Shown: positions 22,682 through 30,348 of the stretch, in pieces | Layout: every line of letters starts with the position of its first letter | How positions within the stretch are numbered: the first letter of the stretch is position 1 | NCBI GenBank assembly: GCA_964562015.1 | Contig: CAZLRH010000033.1 | Location: 1 to 32,507, forward strand | Direction of reading: 5' to 3' | DNA from: CAZLRH01 sp964562015 | GTDB lineage: Bacteria > Verrucomicrobiota > Verrucomicrobiia > Opitutales > JABDGR01 | Length of the DNA stretch: 32,507 bases | Notes under the pieces: generated by a model | Databases searched by the model: none | The model's input: only the letters and a program-made list of their open reading frames with translations | Told to the model about the DNA's origin: nothing | Position numbers and translations under genes: made by a program

Positions 22682-23908
22682 ATGCGTAGACTTTCTTTTT
22701 TCCAGAATTTTTGGTCCTGCTCCGGTGGGCTCGGCCTGGCGTTTTTGGGCGGCCTTTTGAGCATGCCGGTCGTGGGGCAGGCGCAGGCCACGCCCGTCAT
22801 CGTCATCACCCGCAACGGCAATGACGGCTCGATTCCGATCAGCGTCACGGGCAGCACGCCGGACTTGGAGGCGTTGATGAAGAAATGCTTTTCCCTGCAC
22901 GGCGCGTTTACCGTCGTCTCAAGCGGCGCCCAATACGCACTGCGTTTTGAGGCGGTGGGCGCGAATACGGTGCGCGTTTCCGTGGACGCAAAAATTGCCG
23001 GCGGCATCAAGGTTTCGCCGCACGAGGAAACCGGCGCCAATTGGTGGGAGGCGGCTTACCGCGCGGGTGATGACGTGGTCAAGGACCTCACGAACGTACC
23101 CGGTTTTTTTGCCGGGCAGCTCGCCTTCGTCAGCAAGCGCAGTGGTTCGACGGAAATCCTCATCAGCGACCTCCTCGGCCGCCAGTACACGGCGGTGACC
23201 TCCGACAAGGCCGACGCCCGCTATCCCCACTGGTCGCCCGACGGCTTGAAAATCATTTACACTGGCTATTACAAAACAGGATTTCCTGATTTGGTGCTGA
23301 TCGACCTCTCTGGCCTGCCCGCGGTCAAAAAGCGCCCCTTCGCCTCCTTCACCGGCACCAACACCGGCGGCGTGTTCAGCCCGGACGGCCGCCGCGTGGC
23401 CATGATTCTCTCCAGCTCCGGCAATGCCGAACTTTACACCTCCGACGCCGACGGCAAGAACATCAAGCGCCTGACCCAAACCAAGGGCCTGGAATCCTCG
23501 CCCACCTGGGCGCCCGACGGCTCGCGCCTCGCTGTCTCGAGCGATCCCGACGGCAAGCCGCTCCTCTACACCATTTCCGCCGCGGGCGGCAGCCTCAGCG
23601 GCATTCCCACCCGCATCAGCAATTACTGCGCGGAGCCCTCGTGGAATCCGCGCAACCCCAACCTGATCGCCTTCATGGCTGCGTCGGGGGCCGGCTTCGA
23701 AATCGAGGTGTATGACTTCAGCACGCATTCCGTCACCTCCTACGTGAGCGGTTCAGAGCCCTGCTGGACAAACGACGGGCGCCACCTGATTTACACGATT
23801 GGCTCGAATCCCGAGCAGCTCGGCGTCCTCGATACGAAAACCAAGCGCAGCACGCCCATCACGTCGAAGGGCGCCGCGCAGGCGTCGTTCGTGTATCCGG
23901 CGAAGTAA
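22682..23908 (+). CDS. tolB: TolB-like beta-propeller protein
   Basis: The 408-residue protein has a signal-like hydrophobic segment at 14-35 and an N-terminal domain (about 38-140) like the TolB N-domain. The propeller follows with TolB blades marked by PHWSPDGLKIIYTG, GVFSPDGRRVAMIL and SPTWAPDGSRLAVSSD. The rest is blade-like (EPSWNPRNPNLIAFM; EPCWTNDGRHLIYT). TolB connects the outer membrane to Pal and the Tol machinery in the periplasm. tolA, tolQ, tolR and pal are not in the window. It lacks neighbouring operon genes, being followed by a repeat-rich gap and a convergent gene. A related periplasmic propeller with another role cannot be excluded. Confidence 0.8.
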   Translation: MRRLSFFQNFWSCSGGLGLAFLGGLLSMPVVGQAQATPVIVITRNGNDGSIPISVTGSTPDLEALMKKCFSLHGAFTVVSSGAQYALRFEAVGANTVRVSVDAKIAGGIKVSPHEETGANWWEAAYRAGDDVVKDLTNVPGFFAGQLAFVSKRSGSTEILISDLLGRQYTAVTSDKADARYPHWSPDGLKIIYTGYYKTGFPDLVLIDLSGLPAVKKRPFASFTGTNTGGVFSPDGRRVAMILSSSGNAELYTSDADGKNIKRLTQTKGLESSPTWAPDGSRLAVSSDPDGKPLLYTISAAGGSLSGIPTRISNYCAEPSWNPRNPNLIAFMAASGAGFEIEVYDFSTHSVTSYVSGSEPCWTNDGRHLIYTIGSNPEQLGVLDTKTKRSTPITSKGAAQASFVYPAK

Positions 23909-23916
23909 AGATTTTG

Positions 23917-24062
23917 GACAGAATTAACAGAAGGGCCTGAACTTTAGATTGAATTAACAGAATTTAAGAAATTTTAGATCCAGACCCAACGGGTCTTTCT
24001 GACTGGCGGGTGTTCTAACGGAGACTGTTTTTTGAAATTCTAGAAATTCTGTTAATTCTGTC
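23917..24062. repeat. Long inverted repeat with a third copy
   Basis: A 16-base arm, GACAGAATTAACAGAA (23917-23932), has an exact inverted copy at 24047-24062. A further copy of its core, GAATTAACAGAATTT (23951-23965), is inverted at 24044-24058. The 190-base gap between the TolB-like and GNAT genes contains only these repeats and the hairpin at 23982-23996; no reading frame is supported. Confidence 0.7.
23982..24000 (+). terminator. Weak terminator-like hairpin after the TolB-like gene
   Basis: AGACCC-AAC-GGGTCT (23982-23996) is a perfect 6-base stem with a 3-base loop followed by TTCT. The stem is short and the T-run poor, so termination would be modest. Confidence 0.4.
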
Positions 24063-24098
24063 AAAAATTCAGGTGACGCGGAAAATTCTGCCTAAAAC

Positions 24099-24707
24099 TC
24101 AGGGTTTGCTTTCCAGCTTGCGCAACCAGAAGACCATCGGCTTGGGCGTTTCGGCGCCTTCGCCGATTTCCTGCCAGGTGAAAGTCGAGCGCAGTTCGGG
24201 ATGTTTCGCATAGCCGCGCTTGTACCAGAATACATCGTGCGGACGGTAGCCGGGCGGCTGGCGCGGGTCGTCGGGGGCCCGTTCCACCGCGCAAAAAGCG
24301 GTCCAACGATAACCGCCGAGCGCACGGGCATGGGCTTCGCGTTCGTCAAAAAAACGGTGGCCCACACCGAGTCCGCGAAACGCAGGCAAGAGGACGGATT
24401 CGCCGAGGTAAAACACTTCCGCCGGCGTCAGGCCGTGGCGCGCAAAAGCCGCCTGCGTTTCCGCGGATTCCGCCGCCAGCGGGCAGCCGGTGGACACCCC
24501 CACCACGCGCCCGCCCGCCCGCGCCAGCACGAACACACTGGCGGGATTTTCCAGATACCGGCGCAAATAATTTTCCTCGTACGCGAGCTGCCCGTCGTAG
24601 AGGTAAGGGTATTCGCGAAACACCGCGATGCGCAAGCGCGCGACGTCCGCGACGTGCGGCGCGAGCGCCGCGCCCGTCAATCGTTCTACAGAAACTTCGG
24701 AGTTCAT
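24099..24707 (-). CDS. GNAT-family N-acetyltransferase
   Basis: The 202-residue protein has the GNAT core: ARLRIAVFREYPYLY near the N-terminus, strand 4 FYLGESVLLPAFRGLGVGHRFFDEREAHARALG (with RGLGVG as the acetyl-CoA pyrophosphate loop, motif A) and a late YRPHDVFWYKRGY segment. The acceptor is unknown. It is the last gene of the leftward operon; its ATG overlaps the stop of the membrane-protein gene by four bases (ATGA). The close coupling suggests that it acts with SurE and the membrane protein, but no function for this trio is known to me. Confidence 0.85.
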   Translation of the reverse strand: MNSEVSVERLTGAALAPHVADVARLRIAVFREYPYLYDGQLAYEENYLRRYLENPASVFVLARAGGRVVGVSTGCPLAAESAETQAAFARHGLTPAEVFYLGESVLLPAFRGLGVGHRFFDEREAHARALGGYRWTAFCAVERAPDDPRQPPGYRPHDVFWYKRGYAKHPELRSTFTWQEIGEGAETPKPMVFWLRKLESKP

Positions 24708-25393
24708 TTTTTCGCCGGTCGCCGCACCACCACCGTCAGTATCAAAACGAAAAGAAAAAGCACCAGATTAAACAGCGGCACCTGCAACGGCAAGGGCAGG
24801 AGATAAATGAAGCACACCGAGGGCAGCCAGATCATCCAGTTGGAAACCAACGCTGGCAGCACGAACGTGCGGTAGCCGTCCCAGCCCCAGAGTTGCGCCA
24901 GCCGCTCGCGTTGGAAGCCGGCTTCCTTCCAGAGATAGAGATAGGCCGTCACCGGCACCGCCCACAGCGGGCTCCACAGGCCGAGATCGAACAGGACTTT
25001 GGCCGCGACGGTGGTCCAGTGGGCGTCGTCGCCAAAGAGCCACGCTTGGAAGCGGTAAAAATAATTTGTTTCCAGGCCCTTGTAGGCCCAGAAGCCGAGC
25101 GCGAAGAGCCACGCGCGGGCGTCGGGCCGCGCCCGGTCGCGGCGAGCCAGCGTTTGTGCAATAAGCGGAAAGACACCGCCGAACAGGGCCGTCGACAGCA
25201 GGGGAAAGACCAACCCCAGCGAGGCCCGCCACACCGCAAAATTATCCCACGCGGCCCGCGCCGCCGGCCATCGATAGTAAGAGGCCACGATGGCCGCTCC
25301 CGCGGTCCAGACCAGCACGCCGGCCAGCAGATTTTGCCGGGCCGCGCGCAGGCCCGTGCGCCACGCGGTAAGCCAGGCTCCCGCTGTGTTCAT
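24704..25393 (-). CDS. Mpv17/PMP22-like multi-pass membrane protein
   Basis: The 229-residue protein has about four hydrophobic segments: about 25-43, 57-80, 140-155 and 180-225 (the last is a double stretch). The spacing resembles Mpv17/PMP22 proteins of eukaryotic mitochondria and peroxisomes: AAKVLFDLGLWSPLWAVP matches the K-x-x-x-D-Q-x-x-x-x-P region, and SNWMIWLPSVCFIYLLPLPL matches the NYxxWPxxQxxNFxxVP region. The match is by eye over short motifs, so family assignment is probable, not certain. Its job in bacteria is unknown. It is translationally coupled to both neighbours by ATGA overlaps. Confidence 0.6.
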   Translation of the reverse strand: MNTAGAWLTAWRTGLRAARQNLLAGVLVWTAGAAIVASYYRWPAARAAWDNFAVWRASLGLVFPLLSTALFGGVFPLIAQTLARRDRARPDARAWLFALGFWAYKGLETNYFYRFQAWLFGDDAHWTTVAAKVLFDLGLWSPLWAVPVTAYLYLWKEAGFQRERLAQLWGWDGYRTFVLPALVSNWMIWLPSVCFIYLLPLPLQVPLFNLVLFLFVLILTVVVRRPAKK

Positions 25394-26193
25394 GGACGGG
25401 CCGGCGGCGCGGGCCGGTGCGCGCCCAGGGTGCCGTAGTCAATCACGCTGTGGCTGATGCAGCCACGCAAAAGGGCCGTGTGGTCGGCGTCGTCGGCCTT
25501 TTCCTTTTCGTGCGCATCGGTGTAGCGGAAGGAAAAATGCGTCGGGCTTTCCCGCTGAAAGAGCCGGCCCAGGCGCAGTTGCCCGGGCCGTGTGCGCACC
25601 ACTGGCGTCGCCGCGGTGGTGACGGAGGGAAAGTTGATATTATGCACGGTGGGGCCGTGATCGGCGTGGGTCTGCGCCAGCCTTGTGCGCACGAAATCCG
25701 CCGCCCGTTTTGCCGCGCACCGCAACGATTCCTCGAAACCGCCCGCGACTTGGCCGCGGGCGTGGCGGATTTCCTCGATCCGCGCGGCCGGCAATTGCAT
25801 CGAAAATGCCAGCGCCGGCAAATCCCACAACGCGCCTTCCAGCGCGCCCGCCACCGTGCCGGAAGCGAGGAGGTACGGCAGGCTCGCATTTTCACCAAGA
25901 TTGATGCCGCTGACGACCGCCGCCGGCCGCGCTTCCAGCAAATGGCCGAGGGCAATGTTCACGCAATCGGTCGGGGTGCCGTCAATCGTCCAGGCCGGGC
26001 CGCCGAATTCGGGATGGGCGGTTACCTCGACTTGACGACGGCGGCTCAATGCGCGGGAGATCCAGCTCTGTTCACCGGCCGGGGCGGCGACCACCGGCGC
26101 AAAGCCGCCCGCGCGCAAGGCCTCCACCAGCACCCGCAAAAAATGCGAATCGATGCCGTCGTCGTTGGTGACAAGGATGGTCGGGGCAGACAT
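25390..26193 (-). CDS. surE: 5'/3'-nucleotidase SurE
   Basis: SurE is a metal-dependent nucleoside-monophosphate and short polyphosphate phosphatase of stress and stationary phase. The ATG at 26193 gives 267 residues. ILVTNDDGIDS (6-16) holds metal ligands Asp11 and Asp12; EQSWIS carries Ser43, and SGINLGENA carries Asn98. SGTVAGALEG and DGTPTDCV are further signatures. The in-frame extension to 26298 encodes a stretch like SCFFVAFFCFLCVLCAFAV. That is the translation of an intergenic repeat element and is not SurE, so it is left out. The stop overlaps the next gene's ATG by four bases. Confidence 0.93.
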   Translation of the reverse strand: MSAPTILVTNDDGIDSHFLRVLVEALRAGGFAPVVAAPAGEQSWISRALSRRRQVEVTAHPEFGGPAWTIDGTPTDCVNIALGHLLEARPAAVVSGINLGENASLPYLLASGTVAGALEGALWDLPALAFSMQLPAARIEEIRHARGQVAGGFEESLRCAAKRAADFVRTRLAQTHADHGPTVHNINFPSVTTAATPVVRTRPGQLRLGRLFQRESPTHFSFRYTDAHEKEKADDADHTALLRGCISHSVIDYGTLGAHRPAPPARP

Positions 26194-26208
26194 GAGAGGA
26201 TTTACCGC

Positions 26209-26279
26209 AAAGGCGCAAAGAACGCAGAGAAAGCAGAAGAAAGCCACGAAAAAACACGAATGAACACCACGAAATTCGG
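26209..26279. repeat. Dispersed 'ACGAAAAAACACGAA' repeat upstream of surE
   Basis: The words GGCGCAAAGAACGCAGAGAAAGC, CCACGAAAAAACACGAATG and AACACCACGAAATTCGG form a phrase that, from memory, recurs in intergenic DNA of many verrucomicrobial and planctomycete genomes. It lies in the leader of surE. The 425-base gene-free stretch 26194-26618 contains this element, the palindrome at 26382-26405 and a small relic frame at 26438-26533; nothing else is seen in it. Confidence 0.5.
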
Positions 26280-26381
26280 TCGGAATTGATAAAGCCAAAA
26301 ACGGACGCCTCGCTGGCCAATAAGCTGCATCTACCTTTGGATTCGAAATGAGGAAAACATTCTTAAAATCCAGTTCCGAGG

Positions 26382-26412
26382 TAGGGACGCCTCTCCGAGG
26401 CGTCCGCGGATA
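26382..26412. repeat. REP-like palindrome GTAGGGACGCCTC
   Basis: GGACGCCTC-TCC-GAGGCGTCC (26385-26405) is a perfect 9-base stem with a 3-base loop, preceded by TAG and followed by GCGGA. A half copy, GGACGCCTC, occurs at 26303-26311. It matches the type of short palindromic repeat seen at 5-30 (other strand) and, more loosely, the terminator stem at 30964-30992. Confidence 0.6.
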
Positions 26413-26437
26413 GCCCTAAAAGTGGAAAGCAACGCCA

Positions 26438-26533
26438 TCAGCAACGCGCAGACCGAACGTCCTGCATCCATTTCTCGGGCAATGGTGAGGTGCCCTTCGT
26501 CAAGACTTTGCCATGGTCAATCTCCACTTCCAT
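26438..26533 (-). other. Short frame resembling an antitoxin N-terminus
   Basis: A 31-codon frame reads MEVEIDHGKVLTKGTSPLPE and then KWMQDVRSARC before a TGA. The start resembles small antitoxins that open with a strand like xVEIxxGKVxxxxPxxLPE. The second half does not continue the pattern, and no toxin gene follows. It may be a decayed antitoxin gene, or chance. Confidence 0.25.
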
Positions 26534-26618
26534 GGTCTGGTAATTCGTGACCTCAGCTTAGTCTAATTCCATACCTTGGCGACCCAAAAGGTGGTGAGAA
26601 GATTTGACGTACAGTCTT

Positions 26619-27530
26619 TTATTTCTTCTTCCCGGATTTCTTCACCAGTTTCAATTCCGCGAGCGTCTGGTCCAGCAGCGCGCGGGTTTCCGCGGTCACT
26701 TCCACCAGCGGCAGGCGCACTTCCGGCGACGCAATCAGCCCGGCGCGGTGCAGCGCATATTTGATGGGCGCGGGGTTCGGCTCGACAAAGAGATTCTTGA
26801 ACAGCGGCAAATATTTGAGATGAATCTTCTGCGCCGCCCGCAGGTCGTTGGCCAGGGCGAGCCGCACCATCTCCACGATGGGCCGCACCGCGAGGTTCGA
26901 CGCCACGCTGATGACCCCGCGCGCGCCGCAGGCGAGGAAGGGCAGGGTGAGCGAATCGTCCCCGCAGGTGATCACAAAATCATCGTCCAGTTCCCGGCGT
27001 AATTGGGATACACGGTCGCACGAGCCGCCGGATTCCTTTAGCCCGATGATGTGCGGGAAATCCCGCCGCAGGCGGACCATCGTGGAAATCCCGATCTCCA
27101 CGCCGCAACGGCTGGGAATCGAGTAAAGGGTGAGGGGCTTGTCGGTGGTTTCGGCGACGGCGGCAAAGTGACGGTAGAGGCCCTCCTGACTCGGCCGATT
27201 GTAATACGGGGCCACCAGTAGGAAAGCTTTCGCACCCACGGCGAGGGCCCGGCGGGTCAGGTCAATTTGCTCGGCGGTGCTGTTCGAACCCGTGCCCGCG
27301 AGCACCGGCACACGCCCGCGCACGCGCTCGACCATGAATTCGATGACCCGGATGTGCTCCTCATAATCGAGGGTGGGCGATTCGCCCGTCGTGCCGACGG
27401 CGACGAGGCCTTGAATGCCCTCGCGCAGTTGAAAATCAATCAACCGGCCCAAACTGGCATAATCCACCGCGCCCTCGCGCAGGGGCGTGGCCAGGGCTGT
27501 GTGAACGCCGCAAAATGAGGTTGTATTCAT
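26619..27530 (-). CDS. dapA: 4-hydroxy-tetrahydrodipicolinate synthase
   Basis: DapA condenses pyruvate with aspartate semialdehyde at the start of lysine and diaminopimelate synthesis. From ATG 27530 it has 303 residues. GTTGESPTL (46-54) holds the Thr pair, YYNRPSQEG the Tyr110 region, LYSIPSRCG the Tyr136 and Arg141, and IIGLKESGG the Schiff-base Lys165, all in the usual (beta/alpha)8 order. The in-frame sequence upstream to 27596 is not family-like, so the ATG at 27530 is chosen. The gene is divergent from the PilT-like gene. No lysine riboswitch is recognised in the 213-base gap. Confidence 0.95.
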   Translation of the reverse strand: MNTTSFCGVHTALATPLREGAVDYASLGRLIDFQLREGIQGLVAVGTTGESPTLDYEEHIRVIEFMVERVRGRVPVLAGTGSNSTAEQIDLTRRALAVGAKAFLLVAPYYNRPSQEGLYRHFAAVAETTDKPLTLYSIPSRCGVEIGISTMVRLRRDFPHIIGLKESGGSCDRVSQLRRELDDDFVITCGDDSLTLPFLACGARGVISVASNLAVRPIVEMVRLALANDLRAAQKIHLKYLPLFKNLFVEPNPAPIKYALHRAGLIASPEVRLPLVEVTAETRALLDQTLAELKLVKKSGKKK

Positions 27531-27673
27531 GTCGCGACCGGCGCTACTGTAAAACGTCCGGCCAAACGCTGATTTTCGCGCAAATCCACCCGCCACTCAA
27601 GGCCAATTTTCCTGCGCTTTCGACCATTCCCCCGCGGCCTTTTATGGTTTCGCCACGCCCTCGCCCATAAATC

Positions 27674-27733
27674 CACTAAGTACTAAAAACTAAAACACTA
27701 AATACTAAGCACTAAAGTACTAAGCACTAGAGC
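27674..27733. repeat. CACTAA-type quasi-repeat upstream of the PilT-like gene
   Basis: CACTAAGTACTAAAAACTAA and its variants (CACTAAATACTAAGCACTAA, AGTACTAAGCACTAG) form about eight loose copies of an ACTAA word over 60 bases, ending ten bases before the ATG at 27744. The remainder of 27531-27673 shows no gene and no clear promoter. Confidence 0.55.
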
Positions 27734-27743
27734 ACTTTTCCCC

Positions 27744-28853
27744 ATGTCCGAAGCCATCGAAATTTTCAACAGTCTGCTCGGCTTGGCCGTCGAAAACAAG
27801 GCCAGCGACATCCACGTCAAGTCCAACAAGCATGCCTACTTGCGACTGCACGGCAACCTCGAGCCCGTCGAGATGGACCCCATCTCCGACCAGCAAATCC
27901 TGGCCTTTGTCAACGAGTCGGTCCCCGCGCAATTTTCACCCGATTGGAAGGAGAACATGCAGGTGGACTACTGCTACAGCCTTGAGGAAAAAGGCCTGGG
28001 TCGTTTTCGCGTCAACGCCTTTTACCAGCGCGGCACGCCGAGCATCGTTTTCCGCCACATCAAGGACCGTCCGCCCACCTTCGAGCAGTTGAATCACGAG
28101 GGCGAAGTGCTGAAAAAGTTGTGCGAATTTGACGACGGCATCGTGATCGTCTGCGGTGCCACCGGCTCGGGCAAAAGCTCGACCCTCGCGGCGATGCTGA
28201 ATCACATCAACCAGACGTTCGACTTGCACATCGTCACGCTCGAGGACCCGATCGAGTACATGTACAAGGACGTGAAAAGCGTCTTCAACCAGCGCGAGGT
28301 GGGCATCGACACGCCGACCTTCGCCCTCGGCCTCAAAGCCGTCTTGCGCCAGGATCCGGATGTGATTCTCGTCGGCGAAATGCGTGATGCGCTCACCTTT
28401 GAGACGGCGTTGCACGCGGCGGAAACGGGGCACTTGGTGTTCGGCACCCTGCACGCGGCCAATGCGCAGCAGGCCGTGCAGCGCTTGTTCGACTTTTTTC
28501 CGCCCGAGCAGCAGATCGGCCTGCGCCGCACGGTCGCGGGCTGCCTGCGCGCCACCATCAGCCAGCGGCTTGTGCCCAAGCTCGAGGGCGGTGGACGCGT
28601 GCCCGTGTGCGAAATTTTTGTGATGGACGGCTTGGGCCGCAGCGTCATTCAGGAGGGCCAGTTTGAGAAAATCCCGTCGGTCATCGACGCCGGGGCCGAC
28701 CAAGGGTCAAAGTCTTTCAACAAGGACCTCTTTCGCCTCATCAAGGCCGGTATCATCTCAAAAGCCGACGGCCTGGAAAATTCCCCGAACCCGAAGGCAT
28801 TGGAGATGAACCTCAAGGGCATCTTCCTGTCCGCCGGCGGCATCGTGGGGTGA
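27744..28853 (+). CDS. pilT: Type IV pilus retraction ATPase, PilT/PilU type
   Basis: The 369-residue protein powers disassembly of type IV pili (twitching motility). An N-terminal PAS-like domain covers about 1-110 (SDIHVKSNKHAYLRLHG). The RecA-like core has Walker A GATGSGKSS (138-146), the Asp box LEDPIEY (166-172), Walker B DVILVGEMRD (206-215) and the His box GHLVFGTLHAANA (229-241). The PilT C-terminal AIRAG motif region is not clear and the C-terminal part is longer, so it may be PilU-like. No other pilus genes are in the window. The ATG follows CACTTTTCCCC, with no Shine-Dalgarno. Confidence 0.9.
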   Translation: MSEAIEIFNSLLGLAVENKASDIHVKSNKHAYLRLHGNLEPVEMDPISDQQILAFVNESVPAQFSPDWKENMQVDYCYSLEEKGLGRFRVNAFYQRGTPSIVFRHIKDRPPTFEQLNHEGEVLKKLCEFDDGIVIVCGATGSGKSSTLAAMLNHINQTFDLHIVTLEDPIEYMYKDVKSVFNQREVGIDTPTFALGLKAVLRQDPDVILVGEMRDALTFETALHAAETGHLVFGTLHAANAQQAVQRLFDFFPPEQQIGLRRTVAGCLRATISQRLVPKLEGGGRVPVCEIFVMDGLGRSVIQEGQFEKIPSVIDAGADQGSKSFNKDLFRLIKAGIISKADGLENSPNPKALEMNLKGIFLSAGGIVG

Positions 28854-28958
28854 GCGTTGGGCTAACACAGCACTACAGATATTGAGTGATGTGAAGTCAA
28901 TTTTTTGAAAGATAATACAAAAGGTTTGGATTAATTACTGCGTGGCGCATGGGTTCAT

Positions 28959-29633
28959 TTACCGTCCCGGCGCGGGGGGCGCGGCGCCCTTGGTGATTGC
29001 GGCCTGCGCGGCGTGGTACTGCGGCATGAATTCTTCCAATGCCGAGACGCTCATCCCGAGATTGCGGATAAGACCGTCCTTCAGGCCGTAAATCCAGCTG
29101 TGTATGGTCAAAGGCTGGCCCCGCAGCCAGGCATCGCGCACCATCGTCGTGTGGCAGACGTTGCCCACCTGCTCGATGACGTTCAGTTCGCAAAGTCGGT
29201 CCATCCGATGTTCGGCGCCGTGCACGCTTTCGAGGCAGCCGTGATGTTTTTCGGCAACGTCCTGCACGTGCCGCAGCCAGTTATCGGCCAGGCCGATGCG
29301 GTCCTGCCGCAACGCCGTGCGCACGCCGCTGCACCCGTAATGCCCGCAGACGATGATGTGCTTCACCTTCAGCACATCGACGGCAAACTGCATCACCGAC
29401 AGGCAATTCAGGTCCGTGTGCACGACCACATTCGCGATGTTGCGGTGGACGAATAATTCGCCCGGCAGCAGGTTGACAATTTCGTTGGCCGGCACGCGGC
29501 TGTCAGAGCACCCGATCCACAAATACTCAGGCGATTGCTGCCGCGAAAGTTTGGGAAAAAACTCCGGGTCTCGGGCGCGGATGGCGTCGGCCCAGGCGCG
29601 ATTCTGCGAAAAGAGATGTTCCAGTGGTCCCAT
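28959..29633 (-). CDS. can: Beta-class carbonic anhydrase
   Basis: The enzyme interconverts CO2 and bicarbonate. From ATG 29633 it has 224 residues, close to E. coli Can (220). The zinc site is Cys42, Asp44, His98 and Cys101 (GCSDSR and CGHYGC), with the Asp-Arg dyad Asp44/Arg46; the numbering is the same as in E. coli. An AAGGA sequence stands at a reasonable distance upstream of this ATG, which opens MGPLEHLF. An in-frame extension to 29837 is Arg-rich and not enzyme-like. It is divergent from the sigma-factor cassette. Confidence 0.94.
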   Translation of the reverse strand: MGPLEHLFSQNRAWADAIRARDPEFFPKLSRQQSPEYLWIGCSDSRVPANEIVNLLPGELFVHRNIANVVVHTDLNCLSVMQFAVDVLKVKHIIVCGHYGCSGVRTALRQDRIGLADNWLRHVQDVAEKHHGCLESVHGAEHRMDRLCELNVIEQVGNVCHTTMVRDAWLRGQPLTIHSWIYGLKDGLIRNLGMSVSALEEFMPQYHAAQAAITKGAAPPAPGR

Positions 29634-29741
29634 ACTGCCGCCATCCTTGGCGTCCCGGCGGGCTTGTCGATAGGAAATTATTAGCCAACTCCAAGCCCGC
29701 CGGGCAATGACTGCTCCACGCCCGCGGCTTGCAACATTTTT

Positions 29742-29769
29742 TGTAAAGTCCGGCGGGCACCGGTGCCTA
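29742..29769 (+). promoter_or_regulatory. Candidate ECF-sigma autoregulatory promoter
   Basis: TGTAAA (29742-29747) and TGCCTA (29764-29769) stand 16 bases apart, close to the TGTAAC...CGTCTA form known for many ECF sigma factors. It lies 66 bases upstream of the chosen start of the ECF sigma gene. Recognition by its own sigma is inferred. Confidence 0.45.
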
Positions 29770-29835
29770 ATGAAGGTTGAAAGCACCACTCTGCCACCCA
29801 GCGCAGCCCCAACCACCCGCACCACCCTTTTTCCC

Positions 29836-30348
29836 ATGCCATCGCATCTGGAACAATTATTCGACGAGGTTTACCGCGATCACGTCGGCCTCATGGTCAA
29901 GACCACGCACGCCTTCGCGCTCGACCGGCAGGATCGCGAAGACCTCTTTCAGGAAATCCTCCTCGGCGTCTGGCTGGCTTTGGCGCAATTCAAGGAGCGG
30001 GCGAAGCTCTCCACCTATGTTTACCGCGTGGCCCATAGTTGTGCGCTGAATTGGAAACGCTCGCGCTCGCGCTATCAGCACAAGGTGGCGGCCTTTGCCC
30101 AGGAATTGCCCGACCTGGTCGGCCCCGCGATCTCCTCCGCCGATCGCGAACGCCTGCGCTGGCTGTATGCGCAAATTCATCGATTTCCCCCGGTGGACCG
30201 CACCCTCATTTTGCTTTACCTCGACGAAGTGCCCTACAGCGAAATTGCCGTCATTACCGGCCTGTCGGAATCCAACATCGGGGTGCGCCTGCACCGGCTT
30301 AAACAACAACTCACCAACCTCAAGGAGGACCTTAAAAATGAACTATAA
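29836..30348 (+). CDS. ECF-type RNA polymerase sigma factor
   Basis: The 170-residue protein from ATG 29836 has sigma region 2 at about 9-78 (VYRDHVGLMVKTTHAFALDRQDREDLFQEILLGVW; YVYRVAHSCALNWKRS) and region 4 at about 108-157 (LILLYLDEVPYSEIAVITGLSESNIGVRLHRL). Starts at 29707 and 29770 are open but would lie upstream of, or just beyond, the candidate promoter, and the added residues are not sigma-like. The ATG at 29836 follows CTTTTTCCC. The 3' end carries AAGGAGG for the next gene and overlaps it by 11 bases. The stress or signal sensed is unknown. Confidence 0.88.
   Translation: MPSHLEQLFDEVYRDHVGLMVKTTHAFALDRQDREDLFQEILLGVWLALAQFKERAKLSTYVYRVAHSCALNWKRSRSRYQHKVAAFAQELPDLVGPAISSADRERLRWLYAQIHRFPPVDRTLILLYLDEVPYSEIAVITGLSESNIGVRLHRLKQQLTNLKEDLKNEL

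Noticed and set aside
27674..27733. CRISPR-like array
   Set aside because: The units are only 5-10 bases, vary in sequence and have no spacers of constant length; no cas genes are near.
27531..27743. Lysine riboswitch upstream of dapA
   Set aside because: The gap is too short and lacks the conserved multi-helix lysine-aptamer motifs; its right part is a low-complexity repeat.
29707..29835. Upstream in-frame starts of the ECF sigma gene
   Set aside because: The residues are not sigma-like and the stretch contains the candidate promoter.
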